From: Deltaproteobacteria bacterium UBA1386
GTDB taxonomy: Bacteria > Desulfobacterota > Syntrophorhabdia > Syntrophorhabdales > Syntrophorhabdaceae
DNA length: 64,000 nt
Reading direction: 5' to 3'
NCBI GenBank assembly: GCA_002305765.1
Contig: DBQU01000071.1
Coordinates: 14,012 to 78,011, forward strand
The translations under genes and the position numbers were made by a program. Below are positions 50,602 through 58,816 of this stretch, piece by piece; position 1 is the first letter of the stretch, and each line of letters starts with the position of its first letter. The notes beneath the pieces are model-generated. The model was given only the letters and a program-made list of their open reading frames with translations, searched no databases and was not told the DNA's origin.

Positions 50602-51621
50602 ATGAGAGTCGAGGAATTTGATTATGATCTGCCGAGAGATATGATCGCCCAGCACCCGTCGGGCGAGAGGGAGGCATCGCGCCTCCTTGTCTTCGACAGG
50701 GAGAAAGGGACGATAGAGCACCGGCGGTTCTCGGATATTACCGGCTATCTGCGGGAAGGCGACGTCCTCGTCGTCAACGACAGCAGGGTGTTCCCGGCGC
50801 GGCTCAGGGCGCGGAAGGGAACGGGCGGGATGCTCGATGTCCTTCTGGTGAGACCCGTGGACGGCGGCACCTGGGAGTGTCTTGTGAAGGGTGTGCGCGG
50901 GACGAGAGACACCATCCCTGTCAGCGTGGGCGATCACGGCGCTGCCCTCACGCGCAGGAACGGTTCCTGGACGATATCATTCGTGTCCCGCGAGGAAGCC
51001 GACGAGGTCATAGGAACCCTGGGAAGGATGCCGCTTCCGCCCTATATCAAGCGCAAAGGAGAGGACGGCAGCGCCGATTTCGAACGTTACCAGACGGTGT
51101 ATGCCGAAAAGACCGGGTCCATAGCGGCGCCGACGGCTGGCTTTCACTTTTCCGAAGATCTCCTCGGGCGCATCGCGGCCAAAGGCGTGGAGATCGTGAG
51201 GATCACGCTCCACGTGGGCATCGGGACATTTTCGCTCATTCATGCCGGTCTCGTCGAAGATCACCGGATGCACGGCGAGCGCTACGAGATGGACGAAAGA
51301 TCGAAGGGGCTCATCCGGGAGGCTCGGCAGGAGGGTCGCCGCGTGGTGGCCTGCGGCACGAGTTCTGTGAGGACCGTGGAAACGGTGTTCGGCATGAACG
51401 GCAACGGTACGCTTTCCGGTGAGACGGAACTTTTCATCTATCCGGGCTACCGTTTTCACTGTGTGGACGCGCTGATCACCAATTTTCACCTTCCCCGCTC
51501 GACGCCTCTCATGCTCGTTGCCGCCTTCATGGGTGCCGGGCCGCTGAAGAAGGCCTATGCCGAGGCGATACGCGGGGGGTATCGGTTCTACAGTTACGGG
51601 GACGCGATGTTCATATCATGA
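50602..51621 (+). CDS. queA: S-adenosylmethionine:tRNA ribosyltransferase-isomerase
   Basis: The 339-residue enzyme begins MRVEEFDYDLPRDMIAQHP and has VVNDSRVFPARL, PPYIKRKGEDGSADFERYQTVYA, AAPTAGFHF and ITNFHLPRSTPLMLV, all QueA signatures. It builds the epoxyqueuosine ring on tRNA. ATG 50602 is the family start; the frame is open 141 bases further without support. It overlaps tgt by 4 bases (ATGA). A TATAAT lies at 50466-50471. Confidence 0.97.
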   Translation: MRVEEFDYDLPRDMIAQHPSGEREASRLLVFDREKGTIEHRRFSDITGYLREGDVLVVNDSRVFPARLRARKGTGGMLDVLLVRPVDGGTWECLVKGVRGTRDTIPVSVGDHGAALTRRNGSWTISFVSREEADEVIGTLGRMPLPPYIKRKGEDGSADFERYQTVYAEKTGSIAAPTAGFHFSEDLLGRIAAKGVEIVRITLHVGIGTFSLIHAGLVEDHRMHGERYEMDERSKGLIREARQEGRRVVACGTSSVRTVETVFGMNGNGTLSGETELFIYPGYRFHCVDALITNFHLPRSTPLMLVAAFMGAGPLKKAYAEAIRGGYRFYSYGDAMFIS

Positions 51622-52757
51622 CGATGATAGAGATAGACCATACAGACGGGGCGGCGCGTTCGGGAAGGCTCATGACGGGTCATGGGACGATCGAAACGCC
51701 TGTTTTCATGCCCGTGGGCACCCAGGGCGTCGTGAAGGCCATGACCCATCGGCAGCTTGAAGAGCTTGGCGTCACGATGATCCTGTCCAATGCCTACCAC
51801 CTCTACCTGCGTCCCGGTGACGAGCTCATCAGGAGGATGGGCGGCCTCCACAACTTTTCCGGGTGGGACGGTGCCATCCTTACCGACAGCGGAGGGTACC
51901 AGATATTCAGCCTCGGGGTCCTCAGGGAGATCAAGGAGGACGGCGTCCTTTTTCAGTCACACATCGACGGTTCCCGCCATTTCCTGACACCCGAGAAGAT
52001 CGTGCTCGTCCAGGAGAACATAGGCGCCGACATAGCGATGTGCCTCGACGAGTGCGTCTCCTATCCCTCCACGTTCGAATACACCAGAGAGTCCGTGGAA
52101 CTGACGACGCGGTGGGCGCGCCGGTGCCTCGCTGCCCGGTCGGGGGAGGGGTCGCAGAAGCTCTTCGGGATCATCCAGGGCGGCTTTTATCCGGACCTGA
52201 GGCTGCGCTCAGCCGAGGACATCCTTTCCCTCGATTTCGACGGTTTTGCCATCGGGGGTCTCAGCGTCGGCGAACCGAAGAGTCTCATGTGGGACATGGT
52301 GGACACGGTCATCGGCCTCATGCCTGCCGGCAAGCCCCGCTACATGATGGGCATCGGCCTGCCGGAAGACCTTCTGGAAGGCGTGAAGCGGGGCGTAGAC
52401 ATGTTCGACTGCATCATCCCCACGCGCTTTGCCCGGAACGGCGGCCTCTTCACATGGGACGGGAGGATCAACATCAAGAACGCCCGCTTCACCGAGGACG
52501 AAGGGCCCATCCAGGAAGGCTGCACGTGCTATACATGCAGGACCTTTTCGAGGGCCTACCTCAGGCACCTCACGGTCTCTCACGAGCTCACCAGTTTCTA
52601 CCTGAACACCATACACAATGTTCATTTCTACATGGAGTTTATGAAGAAGATCCGAAGCGCCGTCAGCACCGGCACGTTCGACGGTTTTTATCACGATTTC
52701 AAGAGACGTTACGAAGGAGGTGAATTAGATGACAGGTATAGCGTATGCAATGGGTAG
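51618..52757 (+). CDS. tgt: tRNA-guanine transglycosylase
   Basis: The 379-residue enzyme has the PVFMPVGTQGVVKAM start, ILTDSGGYQIFSL (catalytic Asp), GFAIGGLSVGE, DMFDCIIPTRFARNG (nucleophile Asp) and a zinc site CTCYTCRTFSRAYLRHL. It swaps guanine for preQ1 in tRNA wobble position. It is coupled to queA and overlaps yajC by 29 bases. Confidence 0.98.
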   Translation: MTMIEIDHTDGAARSGRLMTGHGTIETPVFMPVGTQGVVKAMTHRQLEELGVTMILSNAYHLYLRPGDELIRRMGGLHNFSGWDGAILTDSGGYQIFSLGVLREIKEDGVLFQSHIDGSRHFLTPEKIVLVQENIGADIAMCLDECVSYPSTFEYTRESVELTTRWARRCLAARSGEGSQKLFGIIQGGFYPDLRLRSAEDILSLDFDGFAIGGLSVGEPKSLMWDMVDTVIGLMPAGKPRYMMGIGLPEDLLEGVKRGVDMFDCIIPTRFARNGGLFTWDGRINIKNARFTEDEGPIQEGCTCYTCRTFSRAYLRHLTVSHELTSFYLNTIHNVHFYMEFMKKIRSAVSTGTFDGFYHDFKRRYEGGELDDRYSVCNG

Positions 52758-53049
52758 TAATCCTGCCGGCGGGGCCGGACAGGGGGGCGGTTCCTACATG
52801 TCGCTCATCTTTATCGCGGCGGTCTTCGCCATTTTTTACTTCATTCTCATCCGTCCGCAGCAAAAAAGGGCGAAGCAGCACAAGGACTTCCTGGAGAACC
52901 TGAAGAAGGGAGATAAAGTTATCACATCGGGTGGTTTATATGGTACAATAACGGGTATTTCCGACGACAGTGTCACCATTGAGATCGCCGAGAAAGTGCG
53001 TGTCAAAGTCGACAAGGGCACTGTGGTGCAGTATCAGAAGACACAATGA
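52729..53049 (+). CDS. yajC: Preprotein translocase subunit YajC
   Basis: The 106-residue protein has one N-terminal membrane helix (SLIFIAAVFAIFYFILIRPQQKR) and a small domain with KGDKVITSGGLYGTI. YajC joins SecDF in the Sec complex. AAGGAGGTG precedes ATG 52729, which lies inside tgt. secD and secF, the usual next genes, do not follow; rpsF does. Confidence 0.95.
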   Translation: MTGIAYAMGSNPAGGAGQGGGSYMSLIFIAAVFAIFYFILIRPQQKRAKQHKDFLENLKKGDKVITSGGLYGTITGISDDSVTIEIAEKVRVKVDKGTVVQYQKTQ

Positions 53050-53063
53050 AAGGAGATGTGAAC

Positions 53064-53414
53064 GTGGGAAGATATGAGAATATTGTTGTGCTCAGCCCTG
53101 ACCTCGCGAAAGAGGAAGAAGACGATCTCATGAAGAGGATCCAGGGCAACCTCGAAAGGGCGGGCGCAACGATCGTCAAACTGGACGACTGGGCGGTGAG
53201 AAAGCTCGCCTATCCCATAAAGAAGAAGGACAAAGGCCATTATTTCTTCTACCTGCTTGATATGGACGAAGGCAGCGTCGCGACGATGGCCAAGTTCTAC
53301 AGGACCCTCGACCCGGTGCTCAGGCACATGTTCGTCGTCGTCGACGACAAGAACGAAGGGCCAAAGAAACCGCCCGATCCCGTTGTGTTTGACGAGCTCG
53401 AAGGCGAATTCTGA
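53064..53414 (+). CDS. rpsF: Ribosomal protein S6
   Basis: The 116-residue protein begins GRYENIVVLSPDLA and has VKLDDWAVRKLAYPIKKKDKGHYFF, the S6 motifs. GTG 53064 with AAGGAG 9 bases upstream is the best start; an ATG 18 bases earlier is within the yajC end. S6 binds S18 in the 30S platform, and rpsR lies two genes on. Confidence 0.96.
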   Translation: MGRYENIVVLSPDLAKEEEDDLMKRIQGNLERAGATIVKLDDWAVRKLAYPIKKKDKGHYFFYLLDMDEGSVATMAKFYRTLDPVLRHMFVVVDDKNEGPKKPPDPVVFDELEGEF

Positions 53415-53683
53415 TGAACAGGGTTTTCATGACGGGGAAGGTCGAGGCCATGCCCCGCGTAGTCTATACCCCCAGAGGGGATAGGTTCGTACTTTTCCCG
53501 CTGCGTGTGGGTGAGGGTGATTTCCTCATAGACGTGGAGTGTCCCGGAGACCCCGCGATGCCCCGTCCCGACGCGGCACGGGGCCGCAGCGTCATGGTGT
53601 CGGGGATGCTCGTGCGGAAGAAACTGCGGTCGCGGGAGATGATACAGTTGAAAGCACACAAAATTTTCTGGATGGAGGAATAG
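53414..53683 (+). CDS. Short SSB-like OB-fold protein
   Basis: The 89-residue protein begins MNRVFMTGKVEAMPRVVYTPRGDRFVLFPL, which follows the start of SSB (MNxVxxxGxLxxxPxxRYTPxGxxVxxF). It is much shorter than SSB (about 150-180 residues) and lacks the acidic C-terminal tail. Its position between rpsF and rpsR is where ssb, or the OB-fold primosomal gene priB, is found in many bacteria. It overlaps rpsF by 1 base and abuts rpsR. It may bind single-stranded DNA or RNA; a second, true SSB should exist elsewhere. Confidence 0.8.
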   Translation: MNRVFMTGKVEAMPRVVYTPRGDRFVLFPLRVGEGDFLIDVECPGDPAMPRPDAARGRSVMVSGMLVRKKLRSREMIQLKAHKIFWMEE

Positions 53684-53950
53684 ATGCCGAGACCAATGAG
53701 GACAACACGGTCCGATTCACCGAAGAAAAGGGTCTATGTGAGAAGAAGGGTATGCAGGTTCTGCCAGGATTCGAACATAGTCATCGACTACAAGGACCCG
53801 AAGCTTCTCAAATCGTTCATCACCGAAAGGGGCAAGATCATGCCCAGAAGGATGACGGGGACCTGCGCGAATCACCAGCGCAAACTGAAAGAGGCCATCA
53901 AGATGGCCCGTCACATAGCCTTTCTGCCCTTTACGACTTTACTGAAATAA
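53684..53950 (+). CDS. rpsR: Ribosomal protein S18
   Basis: The 88-residue protein has VCRFCQDSNIVIDYKDPKLLKSFITERGKIMPRR and TGTCANHQRKLKEAIKMARHIAFLPF. The CxxC and later Cys/His make the zinc-binding (C+) form of S18. It starts directly after the SSB-like gene and ends 12 bases before rplI. Confidence 0.97.
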   Translation: MPRPMRTTRSDSPKKRVYVRRRVCRFCQDSNIVIDYKDPKLLKSFITERGKIMPRRMTGTCANHQRKLKEAIKMARHIAFLPFTTLLK

Positions 53951-53962
53951 CGGAGGCAACCG

Positions 53963-54415
53963 ATGAAGCTCATACTCATTGAAGATGTCCAGGGCACAGG
54001 GAAGAAGGGCGATACCGTGACCGTCAAAGACGGGTACGGGAGGAACTTTCTCGTTCCCAGGGGACTGGCCGTGCCCGCGACTGAAGGAAACGTGGTCTGC
54101 TTCGAGAACATCGTGCGCAGCGTTTCGAACAAGAAGGCGCGGGACCTTGAGACCGCTTCGGAATTGAAGGCGAAACTCGAGGAAGCAACCCTTACCATAA
54201 AGAAGAAGGCCGGCGAAGACGGCAGGCTCTTCGGCTCCGTTACCCACAAGGACATTGTCGAGGCCGTTAAGGCCGTTTCAGGTGTCGAGGTGGACAAGAA
54301 GTTAGTCCGCCTCGAGGAGCCGATCAAGACGACCGGTTCACATACAGTTGTGATCCACCTGCAGCCGGATGTCAACGCCGAGGTCAAGATCGAGGTGGAA
54401 AAAGAAGAGGCTTAA
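53963..54415 (+). CDS. rplI: Ribosomal protein L9
   Basis: The 150-residue protein starts MKLILIEDVQGTGKKGDTVTVKDGYGRNFLVPRG, the L9 N-domain, with a long central helix and a C-domain ending at KIEVEKEEA. It reaches out from the L1 side of the 50S subunit. A CGGAGGCAA ribosome site precedes it. dnaB begins at the very next base. Confidence 0.97.
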   Translation: MKLILIEDVQGTGKKGDTVTVKDGYGRNFLVPRGLAVPATEGNVVCFENIVRSVSNKKARDLETASELKAKLEEATLTIKKKAGEDGRLFGSVTHKDIVEAVKAVSGVEVDKKLVRLEEPIKTTGSHTVVIHLQPDVNAEVKIEVEKEEA

Positions 54416-55807
54416 ATGGCCCGGGTCTTAAAGAATGCCAGGGATGCGACGGGCCCTGCCGGAATGCGGGTCCCTCCCCAGAACATCGAGGTCGAGCAGT
54501 CATTGCTCGGCGGGCTTCTCATCGACCCGGAATCCATGAACAAAGTGGTCGACGTCGTCGGTCCCTCCGATTTCTATCGCGATGCCCATGGGAAGATCTA
54601 CGACCTCATGGTCCATCTCTACGAGAAGAACGATGCCATCGATATCATCACGGTAAGCAGCCTCGCGAAGGACAGGGGCCTCCTTGAACCCATAGGCGGT
54701 GTGACCTATCTCAACACCCTTGTGGACCTCATGCCGTCCGCGGCCAATGTCGCCTATTACGCGAAGATCGTAAAGGAGAAGTCCCTCGTCCGGACCATTA
54801 TCAACGTGGCCACGGAGATCATCGAGAAAGGTTTCAATACCGAGACCGACATCGACACGTACATCGACGAGGCCGAGAAGCTCATATTCCAGGTCTCGGA
54901 GAACAAGCTCAAACCCACCTATCTGCCCGTCAAAGACTTCGTGATGGACAACATAAAGACCATCGAGCGTCTCTATGAGAAGAAGCAGACGGTGACAGGG
55001 GTCCCCACGGGGTTCATCGACCTCGACAAGCTGACGAGCGGCCTGCAGCCCTCGGACCTCATCATCGTCGCCGGGAGGCCGAGCATGGGGAAGACCTCCT
55101 TTTCCATGAACATCGCCCAGCATGTGTCCATGCTGAAAGAGAACCCTATTCCCGTGGGCATCTTTTCCATGGAAATGTCCAAGGAGCAGCTCGTCACGAG
55201 GCTCTTGAGTTCCGAGTCCGAGATAGAGCATTCCAAGCTTCGCACGGGCACGTTCTCCAGGGAGGAATGGCCGAAGCTGGTGAGGGCGGCGGGGAAGCTC
55301 AGCGAGGCCCACATGTTCATCGACGATTCGCCGGCACTGTCCGTCCTCGAACTGAGGGCGCGGGCCCGCCGCCTTAAGAAGGAGCACGACGTGGGCCTTC
55401 TCGTCGTCGATTACCTCCAACTCATGCGGGGGCGCTCCAGCGGCGGTGACCGAAGGGAGCAGGAGATATCCGAGATATCCCGGTTCCTCAAGGCGCTGGC
55501 AAAGGAGATCAACATCCCCGTTATCGCCATTTCCCAGCTCAACAGGGCGCCGGAGACCCGCGAGAAGGAGAACAAGCGGCCGCGTCTTGCCGACCTTCGG
55601 GAGTCGGGGGCAATCGAGCAGGATGCCGACGTCATCCTCTTCATCTACCGCGACGAGGTGTATAATAAGGACAGGGACGACAACAAAGGCGTCGCCGAGG
55701 TGATCATCGGAAAACAGCGGAACGGTCCCACAGATACGGTGAAACTGAGTTTTATCGATAAATGCGCGACGTTCAGGAACGGCTACTATCAAGATGACGA
55801 AGGGTGA
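54416..55807 (+). CDS. dnaB: Replicative DNA helicase
   Basis: The 463-residue enzyme has the N-terminal primase-binding domain (PQNIEVEQSLLGGLLIDPE). The RecA-like ATPase has the P-loop GRPSMGKTSFSMNIA, VGIFSMEMSKEQL, VVDYLQLMRG and EQDADVILFIYRDE. It unwinds DNA at the replication fork as a hexamer. rplI-dnaB order is common. Confidence 0.98.
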   Translation: MARVLKNARDATGPAGMRVPPQNIEVEQSLLGGLLIDPESMNKVVDVVGPSDFYRDAHGKIYDLMVHLYEKNDAIDIITVSSLAKDRGLLEPIGGVTYLNTLVDLMPSAANVAYYAKIVKEKSLVRTIINVATEIIEKGFNTETDIDTYIDEAEKLIFQVSENKLKPTYLPVKDFVMDNIKTIERLYEKKQTVTGVPTGFIDLDKLTSGLQPSDLIIVAGRPSMGKTSFSMNIAQHVSMLKENPIPVGIFSMEMSKEQLVTRLLSSESEIEHSKLRTGTFSREEWPKLVRAAGKLSEAHMFIDDSPALSVLELRARARRLKKEHDVGLLVVDYLQLMRGRSSGGDRREQEISEISRFLKALAKEINIPVIAISQLNRAPETREKENKRPRLADLRESGAIEQDADVILFIYRDEVYNKDRDDNKGVAEVIIGKQRNGPTDTVKLSFIDKCATFRNGYYQDDEG

Positions 55808-55811
55808 CGGC

Positions 55812-56363
55812 ATGCGGTCCATGAACGTTCCCAATATCCTTTCCATTTTCCGTTTCTTCGTCACATTCTACTTCATCTATGCCGTCTACCAGGGACGGAT
55901 GCGCCTCGCCCTCTACCTCTTTCTCATTCAGGGCGTATCGGACCTTCTTGACGGCTTCATCGCGCGGGTGACGGGATCGAAGACCGAACTCGGCGCGTAC
56001 CTCGATCCCATTGCCGACAAGACCATGCTTGTCGCGGCCTTCGTCATGCTCTATGTCGTCGATATCATTCCTGGTTGGCTCACGGTCCTTGTTCTCGGAA
56101 GGGACGTCGTCATCGCTGCCGGCTACCTCATTCTGTACCGCTATGCCAGCAACGTCAAGCCAAGACCGACTATCTTCGGCAAGGTGACGACGGCATGCCA
56201 GATCGCAACCATTCTCTACGCGCTCTGGTCGGCGGACAGGGCCGAACTGAGGTCTTACGACATGGCGCTCTTCGTCACCACGGCAGCGGCCACCATCGTA
56301 TCCGGCGTCCATTACATCATCGGCGGATGGGCGGTCTTCAGCAAAAGAGCGGCAACACAGTAA
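55812..56363 (+). CDS. pgsA: CDP-alcohol phosphatidyltransferase (phosphatidylglycerophosphate synthase)
   Basis: The 183-residue membrane protein has the CDP-alcohol motif with perfect spacing, DGFIARVTGSKTELGAYLDPIADK (DG-x2-AR-x8-G-x3-D-x3-D), and five or six helices. It most likely makes phosphatidylglycerol phosphate from CDP-diacylglycerol and glycerol-3-phosphate. ATG 55812 with GAAGGGTG upstream is preferred to ATG 55794. Confidence 0.9.
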   Translation: MRSMNVPNILSIFRFFVTFYFIYAVYQGRMRLALYLFLIQGVSDLLDGFIARVTGSKTELGAYLDPIADKTMLVAAFVMLYVVDIIPGWLTVLVLGRDVVIAAGYLILYRYASNVKPRPTIFGKVTTACQIATILYALWSADRAELRSYDMALFVTTAAATIVSGVHYIIGGWAVFSKRAATQ

Positions 56364-56367
56364 AAGA

Positions 56368-56520
56368 CCGCTTGAGCCGCTTGAACCGTTCGAGCCGCTT
56401 GAACGGATAATAAACAGACAAGACCCTCGTGGACCCGGTTGTCCTGTCCTGCCACGCCGCCCTCTGGCAGGGTCTTTTTAGCGCTCAAGCGGTTCAAGCG
56501 GTTCAAGCGGTTCAAGCCGC
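56368..56520. repeat. CCGCTTGAA-family inverted nonamer element (F)
   Basis: The left arm 56368-56406 is four degenerate 9-base units (CCGCTTGAG, CCGCTTGAA, CCGTTCGAG, CCGCTTGAA). The right arm 56483-56520 is four inverted units (CAAGCGGTT type). A terminator sits in the core. It lies between pgsA and the gap operon. Confidence 0.9.
56448..56479 (+). terminator. Intrinsic terminator after pgsA
   Basis: CCTGCCA (56448-56454) pairs with TGGCAGG (56465-56471) around a 10-base loop, followed by GTCTTTTT. An outer AGACCCT at 56421-56427 can pair with AGGGTCT. It ends the queA-to-pgsA operon inside element F. Confidence 0.85.
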
Positions 56521-56604
56521 ATCTGTCGCGGCTTTGGGCCAATAAGAGGTTGACATGACATGGTCTTTCTATTACTATTGTAAGAAAAATAAGGGGAGGT
56601 CGAT

Positions 56605-57603
56605 ATGTCCGTGAAGGTCGCGATCAACGGTTTTGGAAGGATCGGTAGACTTGTCCTCAGGGCCGGTTTCAACAGGAAGGATGTCGAATTCGTTGCCGTC
56701 AATGATCTTACGGATCCCAGAACGCTTGCCCATCTCCTGAAATATGACTCTGTCCATGGCATCATGAACCACGACGTGAAGCACAAGGAAGACGCCATCA
56801 TCATCGACGGCAAGGAGATCAAGGCATATGCCATGAAGGAACCTGAATCCCTCCCCTGGAAGGATCTGGGGGTCGATGTCGTCCTGGAAAGCACGGGAAA
56901 GTTCACCGATCGGGCGGGCGCTGAAAGGCACCTCAAGGCGGGGGCGAAAAAGGTCGTTATATCGGCTCCCGCGAAGGGTCCCGATGTCACCTTTGTCCTC
57001 GGGGTCAACGAAGAGGTGTACGACAAGACGAAACATCACGTTATTTCCATGGGGTCCTGTACGACCAACTGCCTGGCCCCGATCGTGAAGATCCTCCAGA
57101 AGGAGTTCGGCATCGAGTACGGACTGATGACGACGATCCACTCCTTCACGAACGACCAGGTCGTTCTCGATGAGCCCCACAAGGACCTTCGCAGGGCGCG
57201 GGCGGCGGCCCTCTCGATGATCCCCACGACGACAGGGGCGGCGAAGGCGATATCGGAGGTCATCCCGGAACTCAAGGGGAAACTCGACGGTCTGGCCATA
57301 CGGGTCCCCACGCCCAATGTGTCCCTCGTCGATTTCGTCGCCACGCTTTCCACCAAAACAACCAAGGAAGACATAAACAGGAAATTCAAGGAATATGCGG
57401 AAGGGCCCATGAAAGGGATCCTGGCCTGTTCGGAAGAGCCTCTCGTTTCCCGCGATTTCAATGGCAATAGCCATTCCTCCATCGTTGACATGGACAATAC
57501 GACCGTTATAGGCGGGAACATGATAAAGGTGCTTTCCTGGTACGACAATGAATGGGGTTTCTCCAACCGCATGTTCGATCTATTGTCGTTCGTTATGAAA
57601 TAA
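56605..57603 (+). CDS. gap: Glyceraldehyde-3-phosphate dehydrogenase
   Basis: The 332-residue enzyme has the NAD motif INGFGRIGRLV, the catalytic Cys in SMGSCTTNCLAP (Cys 152; most bacteria have SNASCTTNC), GLMTTIHSFTNDQ with the catalytic His, and SWYDNEWGFSNRM. It oxidises glyceraldehyde-3-phosphate in glycolysis/gluconeogenesis. GGGGAGGTC is upstream. It starts a gap-pgk-tpiA-secG operon. Confidence 0.97.
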   Translation: MSVKVAINGFGRIGRLVLRAGFNRKDVEFVAVNDLTDPRTLAHLLKYDSVHGIMNHDVKHKEDAIIIDGKEIKAYAMKEPESLPWKDLGVDVVLESTGKFTDRAGAERHLKAGAKKVVISAPAKGPDVTFVLGVNEEVYDKTKHHVISMGSCTTNCLAPIVKILQKEFGIEYGLMTTIHSFTNDQVVLDEPHKDLRRARAAALSMIPTTTGAAKAISEVIPELKGKLDGLAIRVPTPNVSLVDFVATLSTKTTKEDINRKFKEYAEGPMKGILACSEEPLVSRDFNGNSHSSIVDMDNTTVIGGNMIKVLSWYDNEWGFSNRMFDLLSFVMK

Positions 57604-57627
57604 AAAGGAAACAGGAAGGGGTAACAG

Positions 57628-58815
57628 ATGAATTCTATTGACAAAGTTGACATTGCTGGAAAGAGAGTGCTCATGCGCGTCGACTTCAACGTGCCCGTCG
57701 ACGCGAACGGAAACATCACCGACACGACGAGGATCAAGGCCCACCTTCGCTCCATCGGGTACTGCATGGAGATGCGCGCAAAGCTGGTCCTCATATCCCA
57801 TATGGGCAGGCCGAAGGGTCAGAGGGTGGACAAACTGACACTGAAACCCTGCGCGGCTGTCCTTTCAGGACTCCTTGGAAAAGAGGTTCCCTTCGTGGAC
57901 GATTGCGTCGGCGAGAAGGCACAGGCCGCGGTGGCATCCATGAAGCCTGGCGACGTCATACTCCTCGAGAACCTGCGGTTCCATATCGGCGACGAAAAGA
58001 ACGATCCCGCGTTCGCCGCCGAGCTCGCGAAACTGTGCGACGTGTATATCGATGACGCCTTCGCCGTTGCCCACAGAAAGGCCGCATCCAACTCGGCCAT
58101 CACCCAGGCCGTGAAAACATGCGCGGCGGGTTTCCTCCTGAAGGACGAGATCGACTACTTCGACAAGGCCATGAAAGACCCGGCCCGTCCGCTCGTGGCC
58201 ATCATCGGGGGCGCGAAGGTTTCGGACAAGATCGGTGTACTCGAGAACCTCGTCGATACCGTGAACATGCTCATAGTCGGCGGCGGGATGGCCTTCACCT
58301 TTCTCAAGGCCAGGGGACTGGAGATCGGCAAGTCCATCTGCGAGAATGACATGCTCGACAAGGCGAAGAGCATCATGGAGAAGGCGGGGACGAAGAACGT
58401 GAAGATCCTCCTGCCCGTCGACTGTGTCGTTGCCGACAAGGCGGAAGCGGGCGCGGTGACAAACGTCGTCGCCGTCGACAAGATACCGCAGGACGCCCTC
58501 GGCCTCGATATCGGGCCGGACACGGCGAAGCTTTTCGGTGATGCCGTTAAGGAAGCGAAGACGATAGTATGGAACGGTCCCATGGGTATGTTCGAACTCG
58601 ACGCGTTCAGCAAGGGGACCTTCGGGCTGGCAAAGGACGTGGCCGGCTCGGGCGCCCTGTCGATCATCGGCGGCGGCGATACCGATTCGGCTGTCCATAA
58701 GGCCGGCGTCAGCGACAGGATATCCTACATATCCACCGGAGGTGGGGCGTTCCTGGAACTTCTTGAAGGCAAGACGATGCCGGCCGTAGAGGCCCTCGAA
58801 TCCTGCGGAGGTTGA
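57628..58815 (+). CDS. pgk: Phosphoglycerate kinase
   Basis: The 395-residue enzyme has RVLMRVDFNVPVD, ISHMGRPKG, LLENLRFHIGDEKNDPAFA, the hinge and GGAKVSDKIGVLENL, and a final GGGDTDSAVHKAG with STGGGAFLELLEG. It transfers phosphate between 1,3-bisphosphoglycerate and ADP. It follows gap by 24 bases. Confidence 0.98.
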   Translation: MNSIDKVDIAGKRVLMRVDFNVPVDANGNITDTTRIKAHLRSIGYCMEMRAKLVLISHMGRPKGQRVDKLTLKPCAAVLSGLLGKEVPFVDDCVGEKAQAAVASMKPGDVILLENLRFHIGDEKNDPAFAAELAKLCDVYIDDAFAVAHRKAASNSAITQAVKTCAAGFLLKDEIDYFDKAMKDPARPLVAIIGGAKVSDKIGVLENLVDTVNMLIVGGGMAFTFLKARGLEIGKSICENDMLDKAKSIMEKAGTKNVKILLPVDCVVADKAEAGAVTNVVAVDKIPQDALGLDIGPDTAKLFGDAVKEAKTIVWNGPMGMFELDAFSKGTFGLAKDVAGSGALSIIGGGDTDSAVHKAGVSDRISYISTGGGAFLELLEGKTMPAVEALESCGG

Positions 58816-58816
58816 G

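Noticed and set aside
54500..55864. 454-codon frame opposite dnaB
   Set aside because: Shadow of dnaB.
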